A stretch of DNA of 60,011 bases from an uncultured Clostridia bacterium (GTDB taxonomy: Bacteria; Bacillota; Clostridia; Christensenellales; CAG-138), in contig CALCEX010000282.1 of assembly GCA_937900325.1 (NCBI GenBank), forward strand, positions 1-60,011, read 5' to 3'. The notes beneath the pieces were generated by a model. That model did not search any database. It saw nothing but the letters and a program-made list of their open reading frames with translations, and was not told the DNA's origin. Shown here in pieces: positions 33,065 to 41,429 of the stretch. A program made the translations under genes and the position numbers. Each line of letters begins with the position of its first letter. Within the stretch, counting starts at the first letter, position 1.

Positions 33065-34210
33065 ATGGAGATCACCGTTCAAGAGCTTGCCGCTCTCGAC
33101 CCTGATGGATATGTGCTGCTGGATATTCGCGGCAGCGAGGCACGGGAATATGGGTCCATACCCGGCTCCGCCGGAGTTTCGGCGGAGGAGCTTTCCGGTT
33201 ATGACGGCGACAGGGGCAAAAAGGTCATAATATACTGCGCCCGGGGACAGTTCAGCCTTGACGCGGCGATAGAGCTCCGGGAGAGGGGCTATGACGCATA
33301 CAGCCTTTCCGGCGGCTATCTTTCATGGCTGCATGATGAGATGGAAAAGCAGGAGGCGGAGGCGCTGTGCCGCCAGGTCGAGGAAAGCATACGCAAGCGC
33401 TTCCACAGCAGGATCTGGTGCTGCTTCACCCGTGCCATACGGGAGTATGAGCTTGTAAAGGAGGGGGACAGGATCGCGGTATGCATATCCGGTGGCAAGG
33501 ATTCCATGCTCATGGCAAAGCTCTTTCAGGAATTAAAGCTGCATAACAAATTCCCCTTCGAGGTGGAGTTTTTAGTGATGGACCCGGGGTACAGCCCGGA
33601 GAACCGCCGCGTAATAGAGGAAAACGCCGGAAAGCTCAACATACCCATACGCATATTCGAATCAGACATATTCGAGTCGGTCTATCATGTTCAAAAGTCC
33701 CCCTGCTATCTCTGCGCGAGGATGCGCAGGGGATACCTCTACCGCTACGCAAAGGAGCTGGGCTGCAACAAAATAGCGCTGGGACACCACTATGACGACG
33801 TTATAGAGACCATACTGATGGGTATGCTGTGGGGGGCTCAGGTGCAGACCATGATGCCCAAGCTCCACAGCACGAATTTCGAGGGCATGGAGCTTATACG
33901 CCCGCTTTACTATGTCCGGGAGGACGCCATAAAGGCATGGCGGGACTGCAACGGCCTGCACTTCATACAATGCGCCTGCAAATTCACGGATACCTGCACC
34001 ACCTGCACGAATAACGAGACAAGGTCCAAGCGCATGGAGGTGAAAAACCTCATACGAGAGATGAAAAAAACGAACCCCGGCGTAGAGGCGCATATATTCA
34101 GAAGCATGGAAAACGTCAGCCTGGACGCCGTAATAGCCTACAAGACAAAGGGACGGAAGGTCCATTTTCTGGATAACTACGACAGCGCCGGCGGAGACGG
34201 CGAGGTATAA
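33065..34210 (+). CDS. rhodanese domain fused to TtcA-like tRNA thiolation enzyme
   Basis: A 381-residue fusion. Residues 1-100 are a rhodanese domain with active-site Cys in IIYCARGQFS. Residues 110-370 are a PP-loop ATPase of the TtcA/TtuA family: CISGGKDSM, LGHHYDDVIET, and cysteine groups CYLCARMRR and CACKFTDTCTTC that may hold an Fe-S cluster. TtcA makes 2-thiocytidine at tRNA position 32; other members thiolate U54. Here the rhodanese part could pass sulfur directly. ATG 33065 follows AAAGGAATC. Its position beside cysK links it to cysteine-derived sulfur. Confidence 0.82.
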   Translation: MEITVQELAALDPDGYVLLDIRGSEAREYGSIPGSAGVSAEELSGYDGDRGKKVIIYCARGQFSLDAAIELRERGYDAYSLSGGYLSWLHDEMEKQEAEALCRQVEESIRKRFHSRIWCCFTRAIREYELVKEGDRIAVCISGGKDSMLMAKLFQELKLHNKFPFEVEFLVMDPGYSPENRRVIEENAGKLNIPIRIFESDIFESVYHVQKSPCYLCARMRRGYLYRYAKELGCNKIALGHHYDDVIETILMGMLWGAQVQTMMPKLHSTNFEGMELIRPLYYVREDAIKAWRDCNGLHFIQCACKFTDTCTTCTNNETRSKRMEVKNLIREMKKTNPGVEAHIFRSMENVSLDAVIAYKTKGRKVHFLDNYDSAGGDGEV

Positions 34211-34214
34211 AAGA

Positions 34215-34243
34215 TGCGCGGCACGCATTCAGCGGGCCGCGCA
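34215..34243. terminator. bidirectional terminator between convergent genes
   Basis: Perfect 8-base stem TGCGCGGC / GCCGCGCA with a 13-base loop between the TtcA fusion and the Rrf2 gene; the flanks are AT-rich on both sides. Confidence 0.5.
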
Positions 34244-34255
34244 TTTATATCGAGC

Positions 34256-34681
34256 TTATATCACATAATTGTCCGCCGTCGGAGTCTTCATTATATCCGC
34301 CAGGGTTATATCCGAAAAGTACTTTTTCGTCAGGTCGTAATAGCCCTGCCATACCGGCAGCGTCCTGCACTCCGCAGCCATTTTGCAGGGGGCCGCCCCG
34401 CTCTGAAGGCAGGCCACCGGCGCAAGATCCCCCTCGGCCACGCTCAGTATGTCCCAAAGGGTATACCTGTCCGGATCACGGGCAAGGCGGTATCCTCCGC
34501 CTATCCCGTGGGAGCTTTCTATAAAGCCTGCGGCCTTCAATGGCGGCATTATCCGTTCTATGTATTTAAGCGATATATTCTGCCGGGCGGCCACGTCCTT
34601 TATGGGGATATACGCCCCGGTGTTATGCTCCGCCAGATCCAAAAGTATGCGTATGGAATACCTTCCCCGGGTAGATATCAT
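34256..34681 (-). CDS. Rrf2 family transcriptional regulator with cysteine ligands
   Basis: A 141-residue regulator. A winged helix-turn-helix (residues 1-75: MISTRGRYSIRILLDLAEH, then ISLKYIERIMPPLK and GIGGGYRLAR) matches Rrf2 proteins. Three cysteines spaced C-x7-C-x5-C (CLQSGAAPCKMAAEC, about 92-106) equal the Fe-S ligand pattern of NsrR/IscR-type members. CymR, the cysteine repressor of bacilli, lacks these. ATG 34681 is preferred because AAAGGAG lies 8 bases upstream; the much longer frame is a shadow of thiN. Probable roles are Fe-S or sulfur sensing, with cysK as a likely target. Confidence 0.85.
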   Translation of the reverse strand: MISTRGRYSIRILLDLAEHNTGAYIPIKDVAARQNISLKYIERIMPPLKAAGFIESSHGIGGGYRLARDPDRYTLWDILSVAEGDLAPVACLQSGAAPCKMAAECRTLPVWQGYYDLTKKYFSDITLADIMKTPTADNYVI

Positions 34682-34709
34682 GGTTCGTTTCTCCTTTATA
34701 TATAAATGG

Positions 34710-34739
34710 ATTATACTACCTGTATGCGGGTTTGGGCAA
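34710..34739 (-). promoter_or_regulatory. promoter of the Rrf2 regulator, with shared half-site
   Basis: On the minus strand TTGCCC (34734-34739), an 18-base spacer and TATAAT (34710-34715). The short palindrome ATAC-TACCT-GTAT (34713-34725) overlaps the -10 and shares ATACTACC with the cysK operator, which suggests autoregulation. Confidence 0.5.
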
Positions 34740-34834
34740 TGGTTTTGTAGCGTTCCCCCGCGGGGCGCGTTTTCATCAGGCCGGTTATGTGGTAAAATAA
34801 CTTTTATCTTTTGCAAAAGAGAGGGAGGCGCTGT

Positions 34835-35449
34835 ATGACGGCGGCAAAATGCGGCATAATATCCGGCGGAGAGCGGGATACCCTGAACGGCATAGAGGAG
34901 TGCGATTTCATCATCGCCTGCGACAGGGGCTACCAATACGCGAGGGAGGCGGGCGTGCGCCCCGATCTGCTCATCGGCGATTTCGACTCGTATAACGGCC
35001 CCCTGCCCGAGGATATCCCGCGCCTGAGCCTGCCCGCCGAAAAAGACGATACGGACACCATGGCGGCGGTGCGCTGCGCCATAGCGCAGGGCTTTTGCGA
35101 GCTGAGGCTGTACTGCGCCCTTGGCGGCAGGACGGATCACCTGCTGGGCAACATACAGGCCCTTTCCTTCTGCGCGGAGCGGGGCGTGCGCGCCGCGATC
35201 ATAGGCGGCGGCTGCCGCATAGACGTGATAAGGGATTCGGATATTTCCCTTGAAAAACAAAATGGATATTTTTCCGTGATATCCCTGAGCGACGTCAGCA
35301 CCGTCACCATAGAGAACGCAAAGTACGAGCTCTCCGGCGCTCTCCTTACCAACTCCTTCCCGATAGGGGTGAGCAACCGCTGGAAAAACGGCGCGGCGCG
35401 GGTAAGGGTCAGGAACGGGACCGCGGCGGTCATCAGGATAAAGGAATAG
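34835..35449 (+). CDS. thiN: thiamine pyrophosphokinase
   Basis: A 204-residue enzyme that converts thiamine and ATP to thiamine pyrophosphate. The family motifs are visible: IIACDRGYQYA, LLIGDFDS, the aspartate-rich AEKDDTDTMAAVRCA and LGGRTDHLLGN. The C-terminal beta domain ends NRWKNGAARVRVRNGT. ATG 34835 follows GAGGGAGG; the frame extends eight codons upstream without a better start. It is usually found near rpe/rsgA, but not here. No TPP riboswitch is visible upstream. Confidence 0.9.
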   Translation: MTAAKCGIISGGERDTLNGIEECDFIIACDRGYQYAREAGVRPDLLIGDFDSYNGPLPEDIPRLSLPAEKDDTDTMAAVRCAIAQGFCELRLYCALGGRTDHLLGNIQALSFCAERGVRAAIIGGGCRIDVIRDSDISLEKQNGYFSVISLSDVSTVTIENAKYELSGALLTNSFPIGVSNRWKNGAARVRVRNGTAAVIRIKE

Positions 35450-35540
35450 CCTTTGTATATCTTTCCTGTCTTTCGTCCATACTATCCTCAAAAGCCCCAT
35501 ATGCGGGCAAATAAGCAAAATATCAAGGAGGAAACTCAGT

Positions 35541-36017
35541 ATGATGAAGAAGACAGCGGCGATGATGCTGGCAATTGCGCTGATAACTGCGTTTGCAGGC
35601 TGCGCGCCCCAGGACACGCCTTCCCCAAGCCCCAGCCCGGCGGCGGCAGCTACCCCTGCGGCCTCCCCCGCGGTTTCGCCCCAGGTCACCAATAACGCTG
35701 GCCCCAACACCCAGGGCAATGCCGAGGGCGTTATAGAGGGCTTCAGGGAGGGCGAAGTAGTGGATACGGACAAGCTTCCCGAAAAGGTAAAGACCGCCGT
35801 AAAGGAGAAATACCCCGAGGCGGCCATAAAGACCGTCACCTTCGCCACCTATGAGAATCAGCAGCTCTATAAGGTACTGCTGCAAAAGACCGAAAACGAT
35901 ACCACCGAGGAGGTGTATGTCACCGCCAACGGCGTCATAATACCCGCGAAGGCCACCGCCGCGGCAACTCCCGGCGCATCTCCCGCAGGCACAAAGGCTC
36001 CCGAAAAGAAAAAATAA
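35541..36017 (+). CDS. small lipoprotein with PepSY-like domain
   Basis: A 158-residue predicted lipoprotein: signal peptide with lipobox ITAFAGC, a Pro/Ser/Ala linker, then about 75 residues (KLPEKVKTAVKEKYPEAAIK to EEVYVTANGVII) that resemble PepSY/YpeB-like modules such as DUF2874. A second Ala/Pro tail ends in lysines. The function is unknown; related modules inhibit proteases or bind cell-wall ligands. Start ATG 35541 follows AAGGAGG. A hairpin terminator (36029-36055) follows. Confidence 0.65.
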   Translation: MMKKTAAMMLAIALITAFAGCAPQDTPSPSPSPAAAATPAASPAVSPQVTNNAGPNTQGNAEGVIEGFREGEVVDTDKLPEKVKTAVKEKYPEAAIKTVTFATYENQQLYKVLLQKTENDTTEEVYVTANGVIIPAKATAAATPGASPAGTKAPEKKK

Positions 36018-36028
36018 CGCCATACGGA

Positions 36029-36055
36029 AAGCGGCCTCGCGCCGCTTATTTTTTT
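36029..36055 (+). terminator. terminator after the PepSY-like lipoprotein
   Basis: Seven-base stem AAGCGGC / GCCGCTT with a 5-base loop, then A and seven T. Confidence 0.75.
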
Positions 36056-36126
36056 CAATTTGGTACAAATTGCAAAAAATACATAAAAAAAAGAGAGCCT
36101 GTGGGAAATTCCCCGTAAACTCTGGC

Positions 36127-36401
36127 ACCATCAGTTGACAAGGACACACAAGGTTTTAGGAGCCAAATAGCACGGCATAGCCGCGTCGTCCTCATTTGAA
36201 ATACAACCAGTATTTCTGCACTCGTCCTCCTTGCCCTGCCATACTCTTTGGCTTCTAAAACTCAAAGACCCTAAAGAGCTTGTTTTGAGGGCGATCCAAG
36301 GCCGAGGAGTGCAGTACTACTGGATGTAATACAAGCGACGAGAACGCAGGAGCGTCCCAAAGCAAGCCTTTAGGGCTTGTGTGCTCTTGCCAACTGATGG
36401 T
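36127..36401. mobile_element. MITE-like, largely self-complementary element
   Basis: A 275-base sequence with terminal inverted repeats of about 25 bases (ACCATCAGTTG.CAAG..CAC). The inner sequence of the left half is also imperfectly complementary to the right half. Each half holds a hairpin of its own: GTTTTAGGAGCC pairs with GGCTTCTAAAAC, and CCCTAAAG pairs with CTTTAGGG. It encodes no protein, and no clear target-site duplication is visible. A solo end occurs at 28508-28532. This fits a non-autonomous transposon; a large structured RNA is the alternative. Confidence 0.6.
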
Positions 36402-36437
36402 AGAATAAACAAAAACGCAACTGGGAGGTCTTGTAAT

Positions 36438-37133
36438 ATGTACGGATATTACGGCTACGACACGCTGTTCCTTGCGGTAATAGTCGTGTTCATACTGGGC
36501 ATATGGGCTCAGGTAAGGGTAAAAAACATATATAAGAAATATTCGCAGGAGCACGCCTCCTCGGGCGTTACCGCAGCCGGTATGGCGGAGCGTATGCTTG
36601 CGGAGCACGGGAGCTCCGTTCAGGTGACCATGATATCCGGCAGCCTTACGGACAACTACAACCCCCGGACGGGGATGGTCAGCCTGTCTGAGAGCACCTA
36701 CGGCAGCACGAGCGTAGCGGCCCTCGCCGTCGCCGCCCATGAAATAGGCCACGTCATGCAGCATCAGGAGGGGTATCTGCCCATAAAAATACGCAACGCC
36801 ATACTTCCCGCCGCCTCCATAGGCTCCACCGCGGCCCCGTATATAGTCATACTGGGCGCGATAATGGGCTCCTATAACCTTGCAATGATAGGCGTGTATC
36901 TTTTCCTCGCCATGCTGATATTCCAGGTAGTGACGCTGCCGGTGGAGCTCAACGCATCAGGCCGCGGCCTTGAGATGCTGGAGTCCGGCGGCTATATCTC
37001 CTATGAGCAGCGCAGCGGCGCGAGGGCGGTGCTGAGGGCCGCCGCCATGACGTATGTTATAGCCGCCATATCCACCCTCGTATCCTTCCTGAGGCTGCTC
37101 ATGATAGCCAGCAACAGCAGGCGAAGGAACTGA
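36438..37133 (+). CDS. YugP-family membrane zinc metallopeptidase
   Basis: A 231-residue membrane protein. An N-terminal helix (about 9-25) is followed by a cytoplasmic part with the zinc site HEIGHVMQH (about residue 105), then two or three helices and NASGRGLEMLESGG, a family marker (glutamate/zinc ligand region). It fits the YugP/Zn-dependent protease family PF04298 in length. Substrates are unknown. ATG 36438 follows GGGAGG. The right end of the repeat element lies 37 bases before the start and may supply its promoter (TTGTGT-18-TAGAAT). Confidence 0.88.
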   Translation: MYGYYGYDTLFLAVIVVFILGIWAQVRVKNIYKKYSQEHASSGVTAAGMAERMLAEHGSSVQVTMISGSLTDNYNPRTGMVSLSESTYGSTSVAALAVAAHEIGHVMQHQEGYLPIKIRNAILPAASIGSTAAPYIVILGAIMGSYNLAMIGVYLFLAMLIFQVVTLPVELNASGRGLEMLESGGYISYEQRSGARAVLRAAAMTYVIAAISTLVSFLRLLMIASNSRRRN

Positions 37134-37140
37134 ACGCTTC

Positions 37141-37173
37141 GGGCAGGGAGCCGCGCCCCCTGCCCGTTTTTTT
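37141..37173 (+). terminator. terminator after the YugP-like gene
   Basis: Eight-base stem GGGCAGGG / CCCTGCCC with seven T. It overlaps the stop codon of the convergent gene by two bases. Confidence 0.75.
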
Positions 37174-37933
37174 ATCCGCGTTTTATCTTTATGTCGAACC
37201 TTATCGCCTTATCCGCGCCGAACATATAGCCGGTGGGGGCTTCAAGCTGCCCGAAGGACGTCTCCGTAAGAAGCAGCGTATCGCCATATAGCCGCACGCG
37301 ATACTCCGCAGGCGCGCCGTACTCTGGCGCTCCCGGCTCCTTGAGCATATCGCCGTCCTCTGCGACAAGGGGCAGCGGGCATATGAGATCCATATCCTTG
37401 CCGTAGCCCTTTGTAAGGTCTATGGAGAATTTTATGTATATCCGGCAGCTCTGGCCGGGATCCAGCTCGTTTAAAAGGGGCAGCGTAAGCGCCGCTCCGT
37501 CCAGAGTATAGTAGGCCGTTTCCCCGTTGAGCGCCACGCCGGTCACCTCCATGCATCCGGCGGCCACGGCGTTCGGATAAAGGCCGATATCAAGAGAATA
37601 TACCGTCTCCGCCCGCCTGCTCACATAATCTATGAGCACCTGTCCCTCCGCCCTTTTTTCCTTTGTGTCTATATACAGAGAGGCGATGTACAGGCTGCCG
37701 TCGCGGCTACGCTGCGCTGCGGCGGGGGGCGAGGCGGAGGGCGCGGGCGTAATGTCGGGTATTACCGGCGTCGCCCCGGCGGAGGCGTCCTCCTCCCCGT
37801 TCTCCTGCGGCATGGCTCCCAGTTTCGTCCATACCAGACAGCACGCCGCAAGGAAGGCCGCTACCCCCGCCGCTATGAGAATGCCGCGCCTCAGCGCGCG
37901 CTTTTTTCTTTTTCGCTTTGCCGTGTTTTCCAT
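37172..37933 (-). CDS. membrane-anchored protein of unknown function
   Basis: A 253-residue single-pass protein. A very basic N terminus (KRKRKKRALRR) and one membrane helix (about 17-38) are followed by a Pro/Ala/Ser linker and a beta-rich outer domain (about 80-253) with no recognised motif. An N-in, C-out topology is expected from the positive charges. The outer domain resembles anti-sigma or cell-surface beta modules in general build only. It lies downstream of addA in the same orientation, separated by about 58 bases. Function unknown. Confidence 0.6.
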   Translation of the reverse strand: MENTAKRKRKKRALRRGILIAAGVAAFLAACCLVWTKLGAMPQENGEEDASAGATPVIPDITPAPSASPPAAAQRSRDGSLYIASLYIDTKEKRAEGQVLIDYVSRRAETVYSLDIGLYPNAVAAGCMEVTGVALNGETAYYTLDGAALTLPLLNELDPGQSCRIYIKFSIDLTKGYGKDMDLICPLPLVAEDGDMLKEPGAPEYGAPAEYRVRLYGDTLLLTETSFGQLEAPTGYMFGADKAIRFDIKIKRG

Positions 37934-37991
37934 GCGTCCTATTATATCACATATCGCCGCAAAATTGTTTGAACAATGGCGGATATTGCCG

Positions 37992-40900
37992 CTATTGCAC
38001 CAATACGCTCTCCCCGGTGGAAAGAAGGTGTATCCAGCACTCCTTTACGGGTATGCCTGTAAGCTCCTCAAGGGCCCTTTTATACAGCCTCAGCTGCTTT
38101 GCGTGGCTCATCGCCGCCTCCCTTGCCCCGCCCTTTGGAACATAGTCCGTCTTGTAGTCTATGAGCACCCATTCGCCGCCCTCAATGAAGCAGCAGTCGA
38201 TTATGCCCTGCAAAAGCAGCGTCTCCTCCGTATCCGCATCGAATACGGAATTTGCCTTTACCCTGTGGTTGAAGGCAAGCTCCCGCTCTACCCTCGGCGA
38301 AGCGAGCATACGGCTGCCCAGCCCCTTTGAAAAGAAGTCCGCTATGCTTTTCACATATATGCCCTCCGCCTCCTTTTCTGTGAGTATGCCCCTGTCCGTA
38401 AGCTCCTTCAGGCAGGCGTTCACTGAGGCAAAGGTATGCTTCGCTATGGGCAGATGCTCCATCAGTTTGTGGACGGCGGCGCCCCGGCTGACCGCCCTCT
38501 CCGCCATCTTATCGCGCATAAAGTCCGGGTACTGCCCCAGCTCGGGCAGGTTGCCTATAAGCTGCGATACGCTTATTTTAGAGGGCAGCTCCGTATCCGC
38601 CCCATAAGGATAGCGCCAGGCGAACAGCTCCGCGTATTCCCCGGGACCGTCCTCTATCGCCTGCCTTGTAAACGCCATGTATTCCTCCCGGGGCAGCGCC
38701 GCGCCCAGCGCGGACGCCCGAAGCGCCGGGTGTACGGCGCAGAGTATGGGCTTATTCCCGCTCAATGGCGGTATGCCAAGGTATTCCCTCAAAGGATTGC
38801 CCGAGGGGGAGGAAAACAGCACCGGCAGTATCCAGTCGGCGAAGCGCTCCGCCCCGGCGCAGGTGTTTGGGGTAACGGGGATGCGTCCCGCCGCGAGGCC
38901 CTTTTCCACATCCCTGAAGGAGCACAGCATTATGAGCTTTTCCGAGGCGCGGGTCATGGCCACATACAAAAGGCGCATCCGCTCGGATACCTCCCTGCGC
39001 CATATGCGCTCCGCTATTGCGGAATGGTAAAGGTTCAGCTCACGGCTGTTCCCTCTTGCGGCCTTTAAGCCTATGCCGAGGGCAGCGTCCAGCGCCAGAA
39101 CGCTCGAGCGGCTCTTTTTGTTGAAGTTCACCGAAATGCCGCCCAGTATCACCGCCGGGAACTCAAGTCCCTTGCTTTTGTGTATGGATATGAGCCTGAC
39201 GACGTTAGCGGAGGCTATCTGCGCGGCGCCCAATGAGTCGCCTGAGCGGGCCTTTTCCATAAACCGCAGAAAGCCCCGTATGCCATGGCCGGAGTTTGAA
39301 TATATGCCGGCGTTCTTTATGAGCGCCTCAAGGTTGGCGCGCCGGGATTGGCCGCCGGGCAGCGCGGATACGTAATTTTCAAAGCCGGTATCCTCCAGCA
39401 GCATGGCTATGAGCTCGGTAATGTCGTAAAGCTCGCCCTGTGCGCGCCATCTTTGCAGCCTTTCCATAAAGCCGCCCGCCTTATGCCCGAGCGGCGTATC
39501 CTTATCCGCCCCCGCCCTGAGCGCCTCGTAAAACAGCCCCTCCCTGCAATCTGAGCGGAGGGCTATGAGTTCCTCCGTGGAAAAGCCGCCTATGGGGCTC
39601 CTCAATACGCTTATCAGGGGTATGTCCTGCAGGGGATTGTCTATCACGGACAGCAGATTCAGGAATATCTGCACCTCTATGGCGTCGAAATAGCCGCCGG
39701 TCAGCTCAGCGTATACCGGTATGCCCTCCCGGTGCAGCGTGCGCACCCAGGCTTCCGCCACATTTTTCGGGGAGGAGTGCAGTATCACTATGTCGCTGTA
39801 TTTATACCTCCGGGTATTTCCCTTCCTGTCCGTAAAGCTCTCGCATAGCAGTTCCCGTATCCGGCCCGCGGCGAAAAGGGCCTCCGCCTCGGCCGCAAGA
39901 AGCTGCTCCTCCCCGCTTTCGTCCGCCGCATCCCCCTCGTCTATGGGCGCGCTCCGGGATATTACGTGGAGCTCCATGCCTCCCGCGGAGGCGTCGCCGC
40001 GCCCGTGTATGAGGCGGGCGTTCTCGTCGTAATCCACGCCGCCCGTCTCCTTGGTCATTATTTTGGAGAATATGCTGTTCACTCCCTCTATGACCTCATT
40101 GGAGCTCCTGAAATTGGCGCTAAGGCTCAGCGCCGCGCCCCGCGCCGCGAATTCGTCTATGCGCTCGGTAAACAGCCCCGGCTCCGCCATGCGGAAACCG
40201 TATATGGACTGCTTCACGTCCCCCACTATAAAGAGGTTATCGGGGCGGGCAAGGGCGGAAAAAAGGGCGTTTTGCAGCGGGCTGCAATCCTGATACTCGT
40301 CTATGGACACAAAGCTGAACCTGTCGCGGTACTCCCTTGCCACGGCGGGCAGCTTCAGGAGCCGCAGGGCCATGTGCTCCATATCCGCATAGTCTATTAT
40401 GCCTGCCTGCTCCTTCTTTTCGGAATACAGGGCGATAAAATCGCCGGTAAAGGAGTAAAGCGTTTTCAGCAGCGGCTTTATACCGGCGATGAGCTTCGCC
40501 TGCCGTTCCATGGGCTTGCCGGAAAGGGCGATGTGCTTCTTTACCTCCTTCTTCATGTCGTCCCTGGGCTTTTTGACGTACTCGCTGTAAGCTTTTTCCG
40601 CCCCCCTCATGCTGAAGGTGGCAAACTCGCAGGAAGAAAGCTGGTTGGCGTAGCCCTTCAGGCTCTTTTGCAGCAGCGCGGCGCCGAGCTGCGTCAGGTC
40701 GCCGTCCAGTATTGCGGCGGTTTTGGGGTAGTCCTCCGCGATCTCGTCCCGCCGGGCGCGCAGTATGTCCATGCACGCCCCAAGCCGTACCTTCAGCCCC
40801 TTCAGGTATTCCTCCGCCGCAGGGCAAAGGGACAGCGCGTCCCCGGCAATGCCGTATTTGTCTATGGCTCCCCTCAGCCACTCCATGGGCTCGGGCTGCG

Positions 40901-41429
40901 CCATTATAAAATCGTACAGCCTGAGGAACTGGGCGGAAAACTCCGCCTCCTCGCCGAAGGCGTCCACAAGGTCCGAAAAGCCCCCTTGCGCGTAGTACCG
41001 CTCCATGAGCTCATCAAGGGCCTCCTGCCTCAGGGCAAGGTTTTCCGCCTCCTCGCCTGCGCGGAAGGCGGGGTCGAGTCCGGCTATGTCGAAATGCCTT
41101 CTCAGCACATGGGAGCAGAAGCCGTCTATTGTGGATATGTTGGCTCTGCCTATGCTCTCCGCCGCCCCGTAAAGCCGTGCGGCCTCATCGCCCTGCCGCT
41201 GGGCCGCAAGGGCGGAAAGCCTGTCCTGTATCCGCTTTTTCATCTCGGCCGCGGCCGCGCGGGTAAAGGTCACCACCAGCAGGTCTTCAGGGTCCGCGCC
41301 CTCTGATATGTGCCTCGCGATGCGCTCCGTGAGCACGGCGGTCTTGCCGCTGCCCGCCGCCGCGGAAACTATAAGGCTGCCGGGGGTCTCAATGGCCCGC
41401 CGCTGCTCCGCCGTCCAGTTAGTCGCCAT
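37992..41429 (-). CDS. addA: ATP-dependent helicase/nuclease AddA
   Basis: A 1145-residue subunit of the AddAB double-strand-break repair enzyme. Superfamily 1 helicase motifs appear in order: Walker A SAAAGSGKTAVL (about 18-29), motif II DEYQDCSPLQNALF, motif V ISIHKSKGLEFP and motif VI YVAMTRASEKL. The C-terminal RecB-type nuclease is seen as GIIDCCFIEGGEWVLIDYKT followed by DYV, with the catalytic Asp and Lys present. It overlaps addB by 11 bases, so the two are coupled. AddAB prepares ends for RecA after Chi recognition. Confidence 0.95.
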   Translation of the reverse strand: MATNWTAEQRRAIETPGSLIVSAAAGSGKTAVLTERIARHISEGADPEDLLVVTFTRAAAAEMKKRIQDRLSALAAQRQGDEAARLYGAAESIGRANISTIDGFCSHVLRRHFDIAGLDPAFRAGEEAENLALRQEALDELMERYYAQGGFSDLVDAFGEEAEFSAQFLRLYDFIMAQPEPMEWLRGAIDKYGIAGDALSLCPAAEEYLKGLKVRLGACMDILRARRDEIAEDYPKTAAILDGDLTQLGAALLQKSLKGYANQLSSCEFATFSMRGAEKAYSEYVKKPRDDMKKEVKKHIALSGKPMERQAKLIAGIKPLLKTLYSFTGDFIALYSEKKEQAGIIDYADMEHMALRLLKLPAVAREYRDRFSFVSIDEYQDCSPLQNALFSALARPDNLFIVGDVKQSIYGFRMAEPGLFTERIDEFAARGAALSLSANFRSSNEVIEGVNSIFSKIMTKETGGVDYDENARLIHGRGDASAGGMELHVISRSAPIDEGDAADESGEEQLLAAEAEALFAAGRIRELLCESFTDRKGNTRRYKYSDIVILHSSPKNVAEAWVRTLHREGIPVYAELTGGYFDAIEVQIFLNLLSVIDNPLQDIPLISVLRSPIGGFSTEELIALRSDCREGLFYEALRAGADKDTPLGHKAGGFMERLQRWRAQGELYDITELIAMLLEDTGFENYVSALPGGQSRRANLEALIKNAGIYSNSGHGIRGFLRFMEKARSGDSLGAAQIASANVVRLISIHKSKGLEFPAVILGGISVNFNKKSRSSVLALDAALGIGLKAARGNSRELNLYHSAIAERIWRREVSERMRLLYVAMTRASEKLIMLCSFRDVEKGLAAGRIPVTPNTCAGAERFADWILPVLFSSPSGNPLREYLGIPPLSGNKPILCAVHPALRASALGAALPREEYMAFTRQAIEDGPGEYAELFAWRYPYGADTELPSKISVSQLIGNLPELGQYPDFMRDKMAERAVSRGAAVHKLMEHLPIAKHTFASVNACLKELTDRGILTEKEAEGIYVKSIADFFSKGLGSRMLASPRVERELAFNHRVKANSVFDADTEETLLLQGIIDCCFIEGGEWVLIDYKTDYVPKGGAREAAMSHAKQLRLYKRALEELTGIPVKECWIHLLSTGESVLVQ

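Noticed and set aside
34740..34834. Possible TPP riboswitch before thiN
   Set aside because: Too short, and the conserved CTGAGA core is absent.
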